Shown here piece by piece: positions 23,829 through 32,303 of a stretch of 46,637 nt of DNA; within the stretch, counting starts at the first letter, position 1, and each line of letters starts with the position of its first letter. Origin of the DNA: Ignavibacterium sp. GTDB taxonomy: Bacteria > Zixibacteria > MSB-5A5 > GN15 > PGXB01. The position numbers and the translations under genes are program-made. The DNA is taken from assembly GCA_020724775.1 (NCBI GenBank), contig DYGG01000024.1:1-46637 (forward strand), read 5' to 3'. The notes below the pieces were generated by a model. The model made no database searches and had not been told where the DNA came from. It saw only the letters and a program-made list of their open reading frames with translations.

Positions 23829-25280
23829 CTAAAACCTGTATGAAATACCCAGGACGGTCTGGTAGTTGGTGCCGCGGTAGTCGCCGGCCATATTCTTTAA
23901 TGTTCCGTCATCATTAAAGGTCATCTCGCTGACACTGAGGTCATCCTGTTTGGTATATCCGATGGCGAAATCGAGGTTCCACTGATTCACTTCGAAACCG
24001 AATCCGAAATTGACGCTGAGTTTATCGCCAAGGTCAAAGAAATACGGGGTGAAGGTTTCATTGGTCACCGGCGACTGGTCGTAACCGAACCCGGCGCGAA
24101 TTTCGAGGAATCGGAGAGCGCGGTAGTTGGTGCCGGCCATGACCCGGAAGGCATCATCCCAGACCACCGGAAGGGCATGCTGTCGGCTATAGAGAGAATC
24201 ATTGGCGTTGACAAAACTGGGGTCCTTGAGCCCTTCGAATTTTGTAAAAGTGAAATCGTATCCCTTAAAGGAGGACCAGAAAGTCATTTCGGCATCGACG
24301 GCGACGGTCAACTTATCATTGACCTTGTATGAAATGGCGCCCGCGATTGAAGCCGGCAGGTCGATATCGGTCTCGAAGTCGGATTTTACCATAACAATTT
24401 CGCCGGCTGAAAAGAGATACTCTTCGTCGCCGGGACGATAACCGTAGTTCTGGATAGCCGAAGGATTGAACGGCATATAGAAACGGGATTCGGTTTCGCC
24501 GGTGATATTCAAAGAGGTGGGTCCGGAAACGACAAAAGCGCCGCTCAGTTTTTCGGTAAGGTCATAGAGCAGTCCGGCGCGGACGCCCAGTCCCCAGCCG
24601 TTGCCGTCACTGCGGTACCACTGCGGAATTTTTTCGTAGGGGCGGTCGCTAATCGGAGAGGGCATCGGATTGCGGCGCAGGACGACATCGGTAAAATACA
24701 GGTCGCCGCGGACAAGCGCCAGTCCGACACCGAGGGAGAGTTTGTCGTCGAGAAAATTCCGGGCGGCGGTGAGTTGGAACTCGACCGCATCAAGATTATT
24801 ATGGAACTGGCGGTCGGGGTAATCCTGCGAATTGTATCCGGGGAGATTCTGGTACAACTCCCAGTTGAGATTCTGGTCGAAACTCTGGATGATGCTGAAA
24901 CCGAAGACGGTCTCGCCCCAGACGGGAAGACGAGCCAGAATGCCGCCCTGGGGAATATTCAGGATTTCGTGATGATTAGCGATATCCTGACCGTTGAAGA
25001 AACCGGATTCGTACTGGTCACCCCAGTAAATGTTCGGCTTGGTCCAATAACGGTTATGCATGGCGGCGAGATTTGCCGCGATATAGTTGTCCTGAATACG
25101 GGCGTAACCGGCCGGGTTGTAATAAGCGGCCGACCAGTCATCAGCCACCGCGCGGAATGCCCCACCCATGCCTCTCGCTTTAACTCCGATGCCGTCGAAG
25201 GTAAAGCCGCCGCCGGAAGCCAGCGAAGCGGTCAGCATCAGCATTAAAAAAAGAAAGGCGGAATACCTTAATATTCCCAT
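23829..25280 (-). CDS. FadL/OmpP1/TodX-family outer-membrane transporter
   Basis: 483 residues from ATG 25280, chosen because GGAG is 6 nt upstream; the frame is open to 25310. The signal peptide (FLFLMLMLTASLASG) is followed by the family's hatch sequence GGGFTFDGIGVKARGMGGAF and DDWSAAYYNPAGYAR (NPAG motif), then repeated amphipathic beta strands and a C-terminal strand ending in GISYRF with terminal Phe. These 14-stranded barrels carry hydrophobic compounds such as fatty acids or aromatics across the outer membrane; the ligand is unknown. It is first in an operon with the serine-less esterase-like lipoprotein, suggesting a joint role in binding or uptake of a hydrophobic or ester compound (inference). 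Confidence 0.9.
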   Translation of the reverse strand: MGILRYSAFLFLMLMLTASLASGGGFTFDGIGVKARGMGGAFRAVADDWSAAYYNPAGYARIQDNYIAANLAAMHNRYWTKPNIYWGDQYESGFFNGQDIANHHEILNIPQGGILARLPVWGETVFGFSIIQSFDQNLNWELYQNLPGYNSQDYPDRQFHNNLDAVEFQLTAARNFLDDKLSLGVGLALVRGDLYFTDVVLRRNPMPSPISDRPYEKIPQWYRSDGNGWGLGVRAGLLYDLTEKLSGAFVVSGPTSLNITGETESRFYMPFNPSAIQNYGYRPGDEEYLFSAGEIVMVKSDFETDIDLPASIAGAISYKVNDKLTVAVDAEMTFWSSFKGYDFTFTKFEGLKDPSFVNANDSLYSRQHALPVVWDDAFRVMAGTNYRALRFLEIRAGFGYDQSPVTNETFTPYFFDLGDKLSVNFGFGFEVNQWNLDFAIGYTKQDDLSVSEMTFNDDGTLKNMAGDYRGTNYQTVLGISYRF

Positions 25281-25573
25281 TCTCATCTCCGTAAATATAA
25301 ATGCTAACAATTCTTCCCAGTCACCTCAGGGTCAGCCGGTTAATCAGTCAATAATACCGGCAACCGCAATAAATTCCAATCCGCCGTAATCATGGGCGGA
25401 CAAAAAAGCCTTGTGAAATTACCATAAAGGAGGCGGTTTGTCAAGCCCTCAGACGTTTTTTTGCCCTGACTGCGTCTCCCTGATTAAGTTCCCATCTCAC
25501 AATTTATTGACGCAGATAAGGGGTTGGGAATCCAATGCAAAAATTGCGGGCAAGCAGAATTAACTTTAGCCGG

Positions 25574-26428
25574 TCAGCGTCGGTACCGAGCCAGGTTGTA
25601 AAGGCTGGTGCCAAAGAAAATAGCGGAGGCGACCAGGATAACTGCCGCCCCGGTGGCGATATTCCAAGCCAGAGAAGCGATTGGCCACAGCAGAGAGGAG
25701 ACAAAAGCAAGAGCGCCCGACCACCAGAAAAGCGTTCCGGAGTTACGGGCAATATTGCGCGCGGAGGCGGCGGGAAGAATCAACATGGCGGTGACCAGAA
25801 GCAATCCGACCGCGCGGATGCTGAAAGTCACCACAATCGCCAGCAAGGCGGCAAAAGAATACTCGTACAATGTGGTATTAACCCCTTTGGAAAAAGCCCA
25901 ATCCTGATGCAAGCCGATCATCAGCAATTTGTTGTAAGTGCTCCAGATATAGATGACGGCGAGGAGAAAGAGCAGAATCATGGCAGTCAATTCGATTTCG
26001 GTGATGGTGAGAATGTCGCCGAAGAGATAACTCTGCAGGTCGCGACTGAGTCCACGGCGGGCGGAGATAATCGCAATCCCGAGCGCGATGACGGTAGAAA
26101 AGAAGACGCCGATGACGGTATCGGTGGAGAGTTCGGTATGTCTTTTGACTTTGATAATACCCAGGCCGATAATGACGCCGAAAATGACTAATGTAACCCA
26201 GGGATTCAGCCCGAAGAGAAGCCCGAGGGCAATGCCGGTGAAAGCGGAGTGGCTGATGGTATCGGAAAAGAAAGCCATCCGGAAGTTGACTACCATAATA
26301 CCGATAGCGCCGCAGAGAAGGGATAACAAAGTCAGCCCGATAAAGGCGCGGATTATAAAAGTTGATTGCGCCCATTCAAAAGGGAGCAAAGTCCCGACCG
26401 CCTGATAAAGATAGTCGTACAGGTTCAT
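25574..26428 (-). CDS. Metal ABC transporter permease (ZnuB/MntB-like)
   Basis: 284 residues with about eight hydrophobic segments, as in ABC-3 family permeases for zinc or manganese. Recognisable blocks are MVVNFRMAFFSDTISHSAFTG (start of the second cytoplasmic region, as in ZnuB), LFGDILTIT and LLLVTAMLILPAASARNIAR. It forms the membrane channel with the ATPase and binding protein encoded immediately upstream (12-bp gap to the ATPase gene). It is the last gene in the operon. Metal choice between Zn and Mn is not decided by this protein; the His-rich loop in the binding protein favours zinc. There is no obvious ribosome site, consistent with translation coupled to the preceding gene. Confidence 0.93.
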   Translation of the reverse strand: MNLYDYLYQAVGTLLPFEWAQSTFIIRAFIGLTLLSLLCGAIGIMVVNFRMAFFSDTISHSAFTGIALGLLFGLNPWVTLVIFGVIIGLGIIKVKRHTELSTDTVIGVFFSTVIALGIAIISARRGLSRDLQSYLFGDILTITEIELTAMILLFLLAVIYIWSTYNKLLMIGLHQDWAFSKGVNTTLYEYSFAALLAIVVTFSIRAVGLLLVTAMLILPAASARNIARNSGTLFWWSGALAFVSSLLWPIASLAWNIATGAAVILVASAIFFGTSLYNLARYRR

Positions 26429-26440
26429 ATCAAAGGCGAC

Positions 26441-27205
26441 CTATTCATGCTTATGCTTCTCCGGGTGGGGGTACCGGACGACTTCGATATGATGGCCAAA
26501 AACCGCCTGCAGATTCTCCGGGGTAAGAATTTTGGCAGTCTCCCCCTGACAGATAAGCGTCTTATTAAGACAGATTACATGGTCGGCATGATTGGTGACG
26601 ACGGAGAGGTCGTGACTCACGATAACCATCGTGAAATGGCGGCGGTGATGAATCGATTCCAGAAGGTCACAAAAAAGTCGCTCGCCGGTGATATCGATAC
26701 CGGAGACCGGCTCATCCAGAAGCAGCAGATTGGGATTTCCCGACAGAGCCGATGCCAGAAGGACTCTTTGCAGTTCGCCGCCGGAGAGTTTGCCGAGGGG
26801 ACGTCGCGTCAGATGCGCGGCTTCGACAAGATTAAGATTCTCTTCCGCTTTCTCAATTAGAGCGCGGCGCCGTCCCAGCCAGAGCGGTTTTTTCTGATAA
26901 GGCATGACCAGAAAATCGATGACGGTCATCGGAATACCGCGGTCAAAATCGAGCACCTGCGGGACATACCCGAAGCGAGGTGTAACAGTCTGACCCTCCG
27001 CTGAGAGAAACTGCACCTTGCCGCTGAAGGGAACCTTGTTCAGAATAACTTTCAGGGCGGTGGTCTTTCCGGCGCCGTTGGGCCCGACTAAAGCAGTCAC
27101 GGAACCGGCCGGAATTTCCGCGCTGATATTTTCCAGCACTTTGATGCCATCAAAGGAAACCGAAAGATTCTGAAACTGAATTGCCGGCGAAGATAATTCC
27201 GTCAT
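26441..27205 (-). CDS. Metal ABC transporter ATP-binding protein (ZnuC/MntA-like)
   Basis: 254 residues, a complete ABC ATPase: Walker A GPNGAGKTT (residues ~40-48), Q-loop in FGYVPQVLDFDRGIP, signature LSGGELQRVLLA, Walker B LLLLDEP, D-loop SGID and H-loop VSHDL. The FDRGIPMTVIDFL block after the Q-loop is typical of zinc/manganese importers. It powers the permease at 25574-26428. The last residues, PHPEKHKHE, are His-rich and may bind metal. Its start overlaps the upstream znuA-like stop by four bases, so the genes are translationally coupled. Confidence 0.95.
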   Translation of the reverse strand: MTELSSPAIQFQNLSVSFDGIKVLENISAEIPAGSVTALVGPNGAGKTTALKVILNKVPFSGKVQFLSAEGQTVTPRFGYVPQVLDFDRGIPMTVIDFLVMPYQKKPLWLGRRRALIEKAEENLNLVEAAHLTRRPLGKLSGGELQRVLLASALSGNPNLLLLDEPVSGIDITGERLFCDLLESIHHRRHFTMVIVSHDLSVVTNHADHVICLNKTLICQGETAKILTPENLQAVFGHHIEVVRYPHPEKHKHE

Positions 27206-28134
27206 TTCATCGCCCTGACAAGGTTCTCAAGATTTTTTAGCATGACGGTCTCATAATAATCGCGAGGCGGATGGGAAGGTCCCGTGGCAACCGGGTCGAT
27301 GACATATACCGGGATCTTCAGTTCCGAAGCCAGCGTGCGCGCCATCCGTTCCGAATACTGCGGCTCGGAGAAAATGGCGGCAATTTTGTTCCGGCGAAGT
27401 TCCGAGGAAAGGGCGATCGCCTCTCTGGCGGAAGGTTCCTGCCCCGGCTCCTTTTCAATTATATCTACAATCTGGAATCCAAAATCGCGCGCCAGATAAT
27501 CATATATTTCATGAACCGCCGCGACTTTTGGATGGGAGAGATTAGTAAGCCGTGAGCGATACTGAGTCACGACAGAATCAAGACGGCTTAAATAGTCGGC
27601 GGCGTTGGCATTGATAAGTTCGGCATAGCGGGGGAAATGCTGCGCCAGCGAGGCGGCTATCCGCGCAATCATCGCCTGCGCCTGGAGCGGTGATGCGAAA
27701 GGGTGGGGGTTCCATTGTCCCCCGTCTGATTCGTGGTCATGACCGGTATGAACCGCCCGGGAAGGAAGCGGCGCGATGCCGGAGGTGGCATCGATAACCG
27801 ACATTTCATCACTCCCGCCCACAATATCCTCGATAAAATCGTCCAGACCCATGCCGTTGATAATGACCAGGTCGGCTAAGTGCGCCTTTTTGATATCGTC
27901 GGGGGCGAGAGAAAAATCGTGAGGGCAGCCGTAATCGCCGGGGAGAAGAATCTCTACCTGCAGGTCCGGTATATTGTAGGTCAGATTCAGAGTGAACAGA
28001 TAGATAGGAAAGAAGGTTGTCAGAACTCTGGTTCTCTTGTCGCTCTCACCGGCGGTAAGGGGCGAAATGGCTGTCACTGAAATGAATGCAAGAAGTGATA
28101 ATATATATATCAGTCTAATATTTTTTTTGGGCAT
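27202..28134 (-). CDS. Zinc/manganese-binding periplasmic protein (ZnuA-like, cluster A-I)
   Basis: 310 residues with a Sec signal peptide (hydrophobic 8-25, cleavage near LTAGE). Metal ligands of the cluster A-I family are visible: His72 (GCPHDFSL), His144 (WNPHPF), His208 (AAVHEIYDYLARDFG) and Asp280 (VIDPVATG). A short His-rich loop, HTGHDHES (129-136), lies before the second ligand, as in zinc-specific ZnuA proteins. It delivers metal to the permease. It is first gene of the operon. A TATAAT box ends only eight bases before the ATG (28143-28148 on the reverse strand), so the mRNA would be leaderless or nearly so. The third to fifth codons form an A8 run. Confidence 0.93.
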   Translation of the reverse strand: MPKKNIRLIYILSLLAFISVTAISPLTAGESDKRTRVLTTFFPIYLFTLNLTYNIPDLQVEILLPGDYGCPHDFSLAPDDIKKAHLADLVIINGMGLDDFIEDIVGGSDEMSVIDATSGIAPLPSRAVHTGHDHESDGGQWNPHPFASPLQAQAMIARIAASLAQHFPRYAELINANAADYLSRLDSVVTQYRSRLTNLSHPKVAAVHEIYDYLARDFGFQIVDIIEKEPGQEPSAREAIALSSELRRNKIAAIFSEPQYSERMARTLASELKIPVYVIDPVATGPSHPPRDYYETVMLKNLENLVRAMK

Positions 28135-28137
28135 GAC

Positions 28138-28148
28138 ATAATATTATA
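28138..28148 (-). promoter_or_regulatory. -10 box and palindrome at the znuA-like start
   Basis: TATAAT (complement of 28143-28148) lies eight bases before the start codon and overlaps a perfect 10-bp palindrome, ATAATATTAT (28138-28147). It could be part of a Zur/Fur-type site blocking transcription when metal is abundant. There is no good -35 element, and the operator call is tentative. Confidence 0.4.
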
Positions 28149-28209
28149 CAACAGCCCGATTCCACCAAGTAAAAATATCGTTGAATATGGAGCCCAGGGG
28201 GAAGGTCTG

Positions 28210-29742
28210 TCATTTCCGCTTCAAAGCCAGTTCATGGAGAGCGTCATAGTATCCGAAGGCGGCGGCTTGATTCAGATGCAGAAGCGCCATTGGTTTGTCG
28301 GCAACCTGCGCCAGGTAGTAATGAAAGGAGGCCTGATCGGGATATTGGGCAAGAGCGCTCTGAAAACGGTCGCGGGCGCCGAGGAAATCTTTCATAAGAT
28401 AGGCGCGATACCCATCAGAAGCGGCCAACGTTGCCGCGCCCAATGATGTCTCCGCCAGACGATTTATCATCAGTTCTTTATGATTGAGGTTGATGTATGA
28501 GAAAAAGACAGAGGGAAGTTCCGCCAGCGGATAGCCGGTTTCTTCGACAGCATCAAGCACCAGCATCAAGTAAGTGGTTATCTTGTCTAAAGCGTCGCCG
28601 TCTTCAAGTCCGGCGCGGATAATTCGGCTGTTAAGGCGGTCAAAACGGTCGCTGGAAAGCCAGGTAGGGCGGACGGTCATTATGGAACTGATATCGGAGA
28701 CATGCACGGCGCCGAGAAGATGACCGATCTCATGCAGCAGCAGTTGCCCCTCAAGGAAAACTTTCCATTCGCGGAGTTCGGCAGAAGGCGGAGAGATTTC
28801 GGCAATAACCGCCAGTTTCCGCCCCAGGTCAGATAATCCAACCTGAATATGGCCGTCACCGATATAGTAATCTTCTCCATTATCAGGGCGAAAGACGGCA
28901 ATTGTTAGAGTATCCGATGGCGGCAAACCGCCCCGGATGAAAGAGCGGAGCAACCGTTCGATATCAGAGTAAGAGAGTTCCTTGACCGTGAAATACTCCA
29001 GCGCGACCTGATGCAGCCCCACTCCGAACTGCTTATGGAGGGAGCGCGCGGCGTAATCTACCCCGCGCAGGAGGTCTTTTTCCATGTTCCCCTTAATGTC
29101 ATTGGCGATTCGCGAATCGACCAGCAGTTTAAGCGGTCGGGAACGGTCGTAAATCTCTTTCACCGGCGGCAATTGCGGGAGAAACGAGAGCGCTTCAGAG
29201 AGAAGGCGCTTGAGAACAAAATCAGGCGGCTCAATGTGACCCAGACCATCCTTGAGACGGAGGGAATCTTCGGTGGCGACCCAGTTTTCGAGGGGACGGG
29301 CGCTGGTTTTCTTTCCTTTTATCAGGAAAACTGACGAATCGAGACGGAAAAAATCGGTCCGCAGTTCGATGGCGGCGGTGAATTCAAAAACAGCGGGGGA
29401 TGATGAGCGCAGTCTGACCCGGCGGAACTTTGGCTTTGGCGCCAGATGCAGAAGGTAATCGTAGTCGCTAAATTTCGAAGCGACTTTGGGGTCTTTAAGG
29501 TTTGGTTTTTCTTTAAGGGGAATAATCTCGAACTGAAATCCTTTCGACCAGAGATAATAATCGAGATGATTCTGGAAACATTCCAGAAAATTTTCGGCAT
29601 TGTACTCGAGATTTTCCGGCAGACGGGGCGCGGTGATGACCACCGCTATTTTTCCCGGTGGAAAATCGAGCGGTTCACCGGCATAAAGCGGCGGAACCGC
29701 GAGGAGAAGGAATAAAGAGAATATGAGTCGCTGTTTCATCAT
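28210..29742 (-). CDS. Matrixin-like zinc metalloprotease (metzincin) with TPR-like C-terminus
   Basis: About 510 residues from ATG 29742 (MMKQRL); the frame is open to 29817 but a signal peptide starts at 29742 (FSLFLLLAVPPLYAGE), so the protein is exported. The middle domain contains HEIGHLLGAVHVSDISSIM (28678-28734): the metzincin zinc motif HExxHxxGxxH with the Met-turn Met eight residues after the third His, the spacing seen in matrixins. His337, His341 and His347 would bind zinc, with Glu338 as general base. The ~310 residues before it do not match a prodomain I recognise. The C-terminal part (RAYLMKDFLGARDRFQSALA) is TPR-like. Substrate unknown. It is divergent from the TPR lipoprotein at 29799. 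Confidence 0.82.
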   Translation of the reverse strand: MMKQRLIFSLFLLLAVPPLYAGEPLDFPPGKIAVVITAPRLPENLEYNAENFLECFQNHLDYYLWSKGFQFEIIPLKEKPNLKDPKVASKFSDYDYLLHLAPKPKFRRVRLRSSSPAVFEFTAAIELRTDFFRLDSSVFLIKGKKTSARPLENWVATEDSLRLKDGLGHIEPPDFVLKRLLSEALSFLPQLPPVKEIYDRSRPLKLLVDSRIANDIKGNMEKDLLRGVDYAARSLHKQFGVGLHQVALEYFTVKELSYSDIERLLRSFIRGGLPPSDTLTIAVFRPDNGEDYYIGDGHIQVGLSDLGRKLAVIAEISPPSAELREWKVFLEGQLLLHEIGHLLGAVHVSDISSIMTVRPTWLSSDRFDRLNSRIIRAGLEDGDALDKITTYLMLVLDAVEETGYPLAELPSVFFSYINLNHKELMINRLAETSLGAATLAASDGYRAYLMKDFLGARDRFQSALAQYPDQASFHYYLAQVADKPMALLHLNQAAAFGYYDALHELALKRK

Positions 29743-29763
29743 GGTAAAATCGCTTATTGGCGC

Positions 29764-29792
29764 TTGAAAATCAAGGTGCAAAGAAGTATAAT
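29764..29792 (+). promoter_or_regulatory. Leaderless-type promoter of the TPR lipoprotein
   Basis: TTGAAA (29764-29769), 17 bp, TATAAT (29787-29792), then six bases to the ATG at 29799. A second TATAAT directly abuts the ATG. This is the same geometry as at greA; no ribosome site is present. Confidence 0.7.
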
Positions 29793-29798
29793 TATAAT

Positions 29799-30650
29799 AT
29801 GGGAAAAGTAACGACACGGGCGCTCGGCCTTTTGATTCTGTTCATTTTTATTTTCGGGTGCGGCAAGGAGCCGACAGACCTGGCGGGATTGAAGAAAGCG
29901 GCGACCGACTCGCTGGAGAAAGGGGAAAACCGTAAGGCGCTTGTCTATCTGACTAAGGCAATGAGCCTGGCGCCGTCGGATAAAGAACTGCTGGTCGGCA
30001 TGGCGGAAGCCTACAAAAAAGAAGGGGTGACCGATTCGGCGCTGTCGTACTTTCGTCGCGCCGATAAACTCTATCCGCGCGACCGGAAAATCAACCGGGA
30101 GTTGATAGAATTGTATCGCGCCACCGATGACGCTGACGGCGCTCTGGGAGCGATAGCCGTTATGGTCGCCACCGGAGACAATGAAAAGATTTACTGGCTC
30201 CTCCTGGCGGAACTTTATACGAAGTTAAACGATATGAAGAATGCGGCAAAATACTGGCGGTTTTTAATGATTGATAATCCCACCGAGCCGAATTACTACC
30301 TTCAGTACTCCAATACCCTGACCTATCTGAAGCAGTACGAGGAAGCGAATCAGGTTTTGGCACAGGCGATGGAGCAGTTCGGACCGGCGGCGGAAGGGTA
30401 TGCCAATATGGCGGTCAATTTTCTCAATATGCGGCAGTTCGATAAGGCGGAGGAGAATTTCCGCCGGAGCCTGGAGTTGAATCCGAACAGCCCGATGACC
30501 TGGCTTAATCTGGCGAATCTTCTTTCAGGACGCGCTGAGCGCGCCAAGAAGGAAGAGGCGCTGGGGATATATCGTCGGTTTCGCGGGCAGGCGCCGGAGG
30601 CGATGCGTCTCGATTCACTTATCGGGGGGCTGGAGAAAGAGTTGCAGTAG
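29799..30650 (+). CDS. TPR-repeat lipoprotein
   Basis: 283 residues. The signal peptide ends in a lipobox-like FIFGC (Cys21), so it is a membrane-anchored lipoprotein. The rest is a tetratricopeptide superhelix of about six repeats: KAATDSLEKGENRKALVYLTK, KEGVTDSALSYFRRADKLYP, and later YANMAVNFLNMRQFDKAEEN with RRSLELNPNSPMTWLNLANLL. TPRs mediate protein-protein interaction; the partner is unknown. I chose the start at 29799, not the open-frame beginning at 29757, because the lipoprotein signal begins there and a promoter occupies the upstream bases. Divergent from the metzincin, so the two may be functionally linked. Confidence 0.88.
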   Translation: MGKVTTRALGLLILFIFIFGCGKEPTDLAGLKKAATDSLEKGENRKALVYLTKAMSLAPSDKELLVGMAEAYKKEGVTDSALSYFRRADKLYPRDRKINRELIELYRATDDADGALGAIAVMVATGDNEKIYWLLLAELYTKLNDMKNAAKYWRFLMIDNPTEPNYYLQYSNTLTYLKQYEEANQVLAQAMEQFGPAAEGYANMAVNFLNMRQFDKAEENFRRSLELNPNSPMTWLNLANLLSGRAERAKKEEALGIYRRFRGQAPEAMRLDSLIGGLEKELQ

Positions 30651-30946
30651 GGGCGGGATGACACCTCTCAGGCGGAGTTGCCGTCTGATTTTATATTGAC
30701 AGGAAGGCTTGTCGGGGGTAAATAGAGGCGAGGAAGGGAGAGCGTGACGAGCCGCCGCGACTCGTCTGTGACAAAACGGTCCGGGCGGAAAAACAGGGAA
30801 GTTAAGGAAGGTCGTGGCGCGGTCAAGTCGAGGGGCCGCGGCGACGGGGAAACGGGATGTTTCTTGATGGATAAGACCGACTCCAGAGCAGCCTCAGGCA
30901 AAACAACGGGGGGGGGAAGCGAAATCTTCAAGTCAGTTGATTTCCC
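30651..30946. other. Leader region of the polysaccharide locus with short overlapping frame
   Basis: 296 bp without a certain gene. A GTG-initiated 68-codon frame (30744-30950), arginine- and glycine-rich, ends in a TGA that overlaps the wzx-like ATG (ATGA at 30947-30950). It has a GGGAG-like site but no recognisable protein, so it may be only a translated leader or noncoding. The wzx-like start has no ribosome site of its own. Confidence 0.35.
30908..30916 (+). repeat. G9 homopolymer upstream of the flippase
   Basis: Nine consecutive G lie 30 bp before the start of the wzx-like gene, inside the short frame at 30744-30950. Such tracts can change length by slippage and act in phase variation; that is a possibility here, not shown. 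Confidence 0.7.
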
Positions 30947-32299
30947 ATGAACCAAGGCGTTCTGCATAGGCTGGAAAACAAGCGCTTACTGACGCGCAAC
31001 ATGGTCCTGAACCTTTTGGGTCAAGGTGCGCCATTGCTGGTTGCGCTATTTTCAGTTCCGCTACTTATCAAAGGACTTGGAATTGAGCGATTCGGAATTC
31101 TGACCATAGTGTGGGTATTGGTTGGCTATTTGAGCATACTTGATTTCGGTCTTGGGAGGGCACTGACTCATTTCATTGCACAAGAAATATCAGGATATCT
31201 TGACTCGATAGCATACAGAGTAATTGCCTCTGGATTGATAGCAATGGCTATGATCGGTGTCGTCGCCTCGCTGTTGGGTATCTTAGTCTTTCCGTGGATA
31301 ATTGAGAATTATTTTCAATTCTCGGCTGACTTACTGGCTGAAACGAAGGCGACAATATATCTGATTGCATTGGCGGTTCCATTTACAATTTCCTCGGTGG
31401 GGATGAGAGGCCTATTGGAAGCACAGCAGAGGTTCGATATTGTCAATGGCATTAGAATTCCATTGGGAATAATGAATTATTTGGGTCCCTTACTAATAAT
31501 ACCTGTCTCAAGAAGCCTTGTAGCAGCGGCACTCGTATTGGTCAGCATTAGAGTCATAGCATGGATTGTCTATGTTTATTTTATGTACAGATGTTACCCA
31601 GAACTGAGACAAACAAAACTGCCAATGCCATCATTGAATACGATCAGGCCGCTTTTGCGCTTCGGAGGTATGGTGTCAATTAGTAATGTACTGGCAAGTA
31701 TTGCCTTATATGTAGATCGTTTTTTTGTCGCAAGTATACTCGGTACTGCGCAAGTTGCATATTACACCACACCCTTTGACGCCGTGACAAAACTGTGGGT
31801 GATTCCAACTGCAATAATGGGAGTAAGTTTTCCCGCGTTGACAAGTTGGTCAAAAATGGACTTTAAGCGAGTCCGCGAACTGTATCATAGAAGCATGCGC
31901 GTGATCTTTTGGTTAGTTACCCCTGCGGCGCTTGTAATAATAATATTTGCCGAACCACTGCTCAAATTTTGGCTGGGGAGGGATTTTTCGGAACAAAGTC
32001 ACGCGATTCTTCAAATATTGGCAGCGGGCGTTCTTATCAATTGCCTTGCACAAAGTTCATTTGGCTTAATACAAGCAATGGGAAAGCCGAAGATTACCGC
32101 TATTTTTCATATCATTGAAACGCCCATATACGTTATGTACATGGTAATGCTAACATCGACATATGGCCTGATAGGGACTGCACTCGCCTGGTTTATCAGG
32201 GTCCTTATAGGCGGCGCTCTATTGTTTGTGACTGCCAATTTCATACTCAAGAATGCTGATGAGTCAATAACTAATACAGCAAAAGCCCTGGTTAAGTGA
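30947..32299 (+). CDS. Polysaccharide flippase (Wzx/RfbX-like)
   Basis: 450 residues with ~12-14 hydrophobic segments, a MATE-like/MOP-superfamily polysaccharide transporter. The N-terminal block NMVLNLLGQGAPLLVALFSVPLLI and the FGILTIVWVLVGYLSILDFGLGRALTH region are typical of Wzx proteins. It would flip undecaprenyl-linked repeat units across the inner membrane. The base composition is AT-richer than the flanking genes, usual for serotype-specific genes acquired by transfer. The ATG has no Shine-Dalgarno site and overlaps the stop of a short upstream frame, so initiation may be coupled; MVLNLLGQG downstream is a less likely start. It is followed by a pyruvyltransferase-like gene after five bases. 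Confidence 0.9.
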   Translation: MNQGVLHRLENKRLLTRNMVLNLLGQGAPLLVALFSVPLLIKGLGIERFGILTIVWVLVGYLSILDFGLGRALTHFIAQEISGYLDSIAYRVIASGLIAMAMIGVVASLLGILVFPWIIENYFQFSADLLAETKATIYLIALAVPFTISSVGMRGLLEAQQRFDIVNGIRIPLGIMNYLGPLLIIPVSRSLVAAALVLVSIRVIAWIVYVYFMYRCYPELRQTKLPMPSLNTIRPLLRFGGMVSISNVLASIALYVDRFFVASILGTAQVAYYTTPFDAVTKLWVIPTAIMGVSFPALTSWSKMDFKRVRELYHRSMRVIFWLVTPAALVIIIFAEPLLKFWLGRDFSEQSHAILQILAAGVLINCLAQSSFGLIQAMGKPKITAIFHIIETPIYVMYMVMLTSTYGLIGTALAWFIRVLIGGALLFVTANFILKNADESITNTAKALVK

Positions 32300-32303
32300 G
32301 CAA

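Noticed and set aside
28121-28128. A8 tract in codons 3-5 of the znuA-like gene as a slippage switch
   Set aside because: AAA AAA AAT encodes Lys-Lys-Asn in a normal basic signal-peptide start; no further evidence of phase variation.
30668-30967. Minus-strand 99-codon frame in the polysaccharide leader region
   Set aside because: Pro/Ser-rich and overlapping the wzx-like start, with no motif; looks like noncoding complement.
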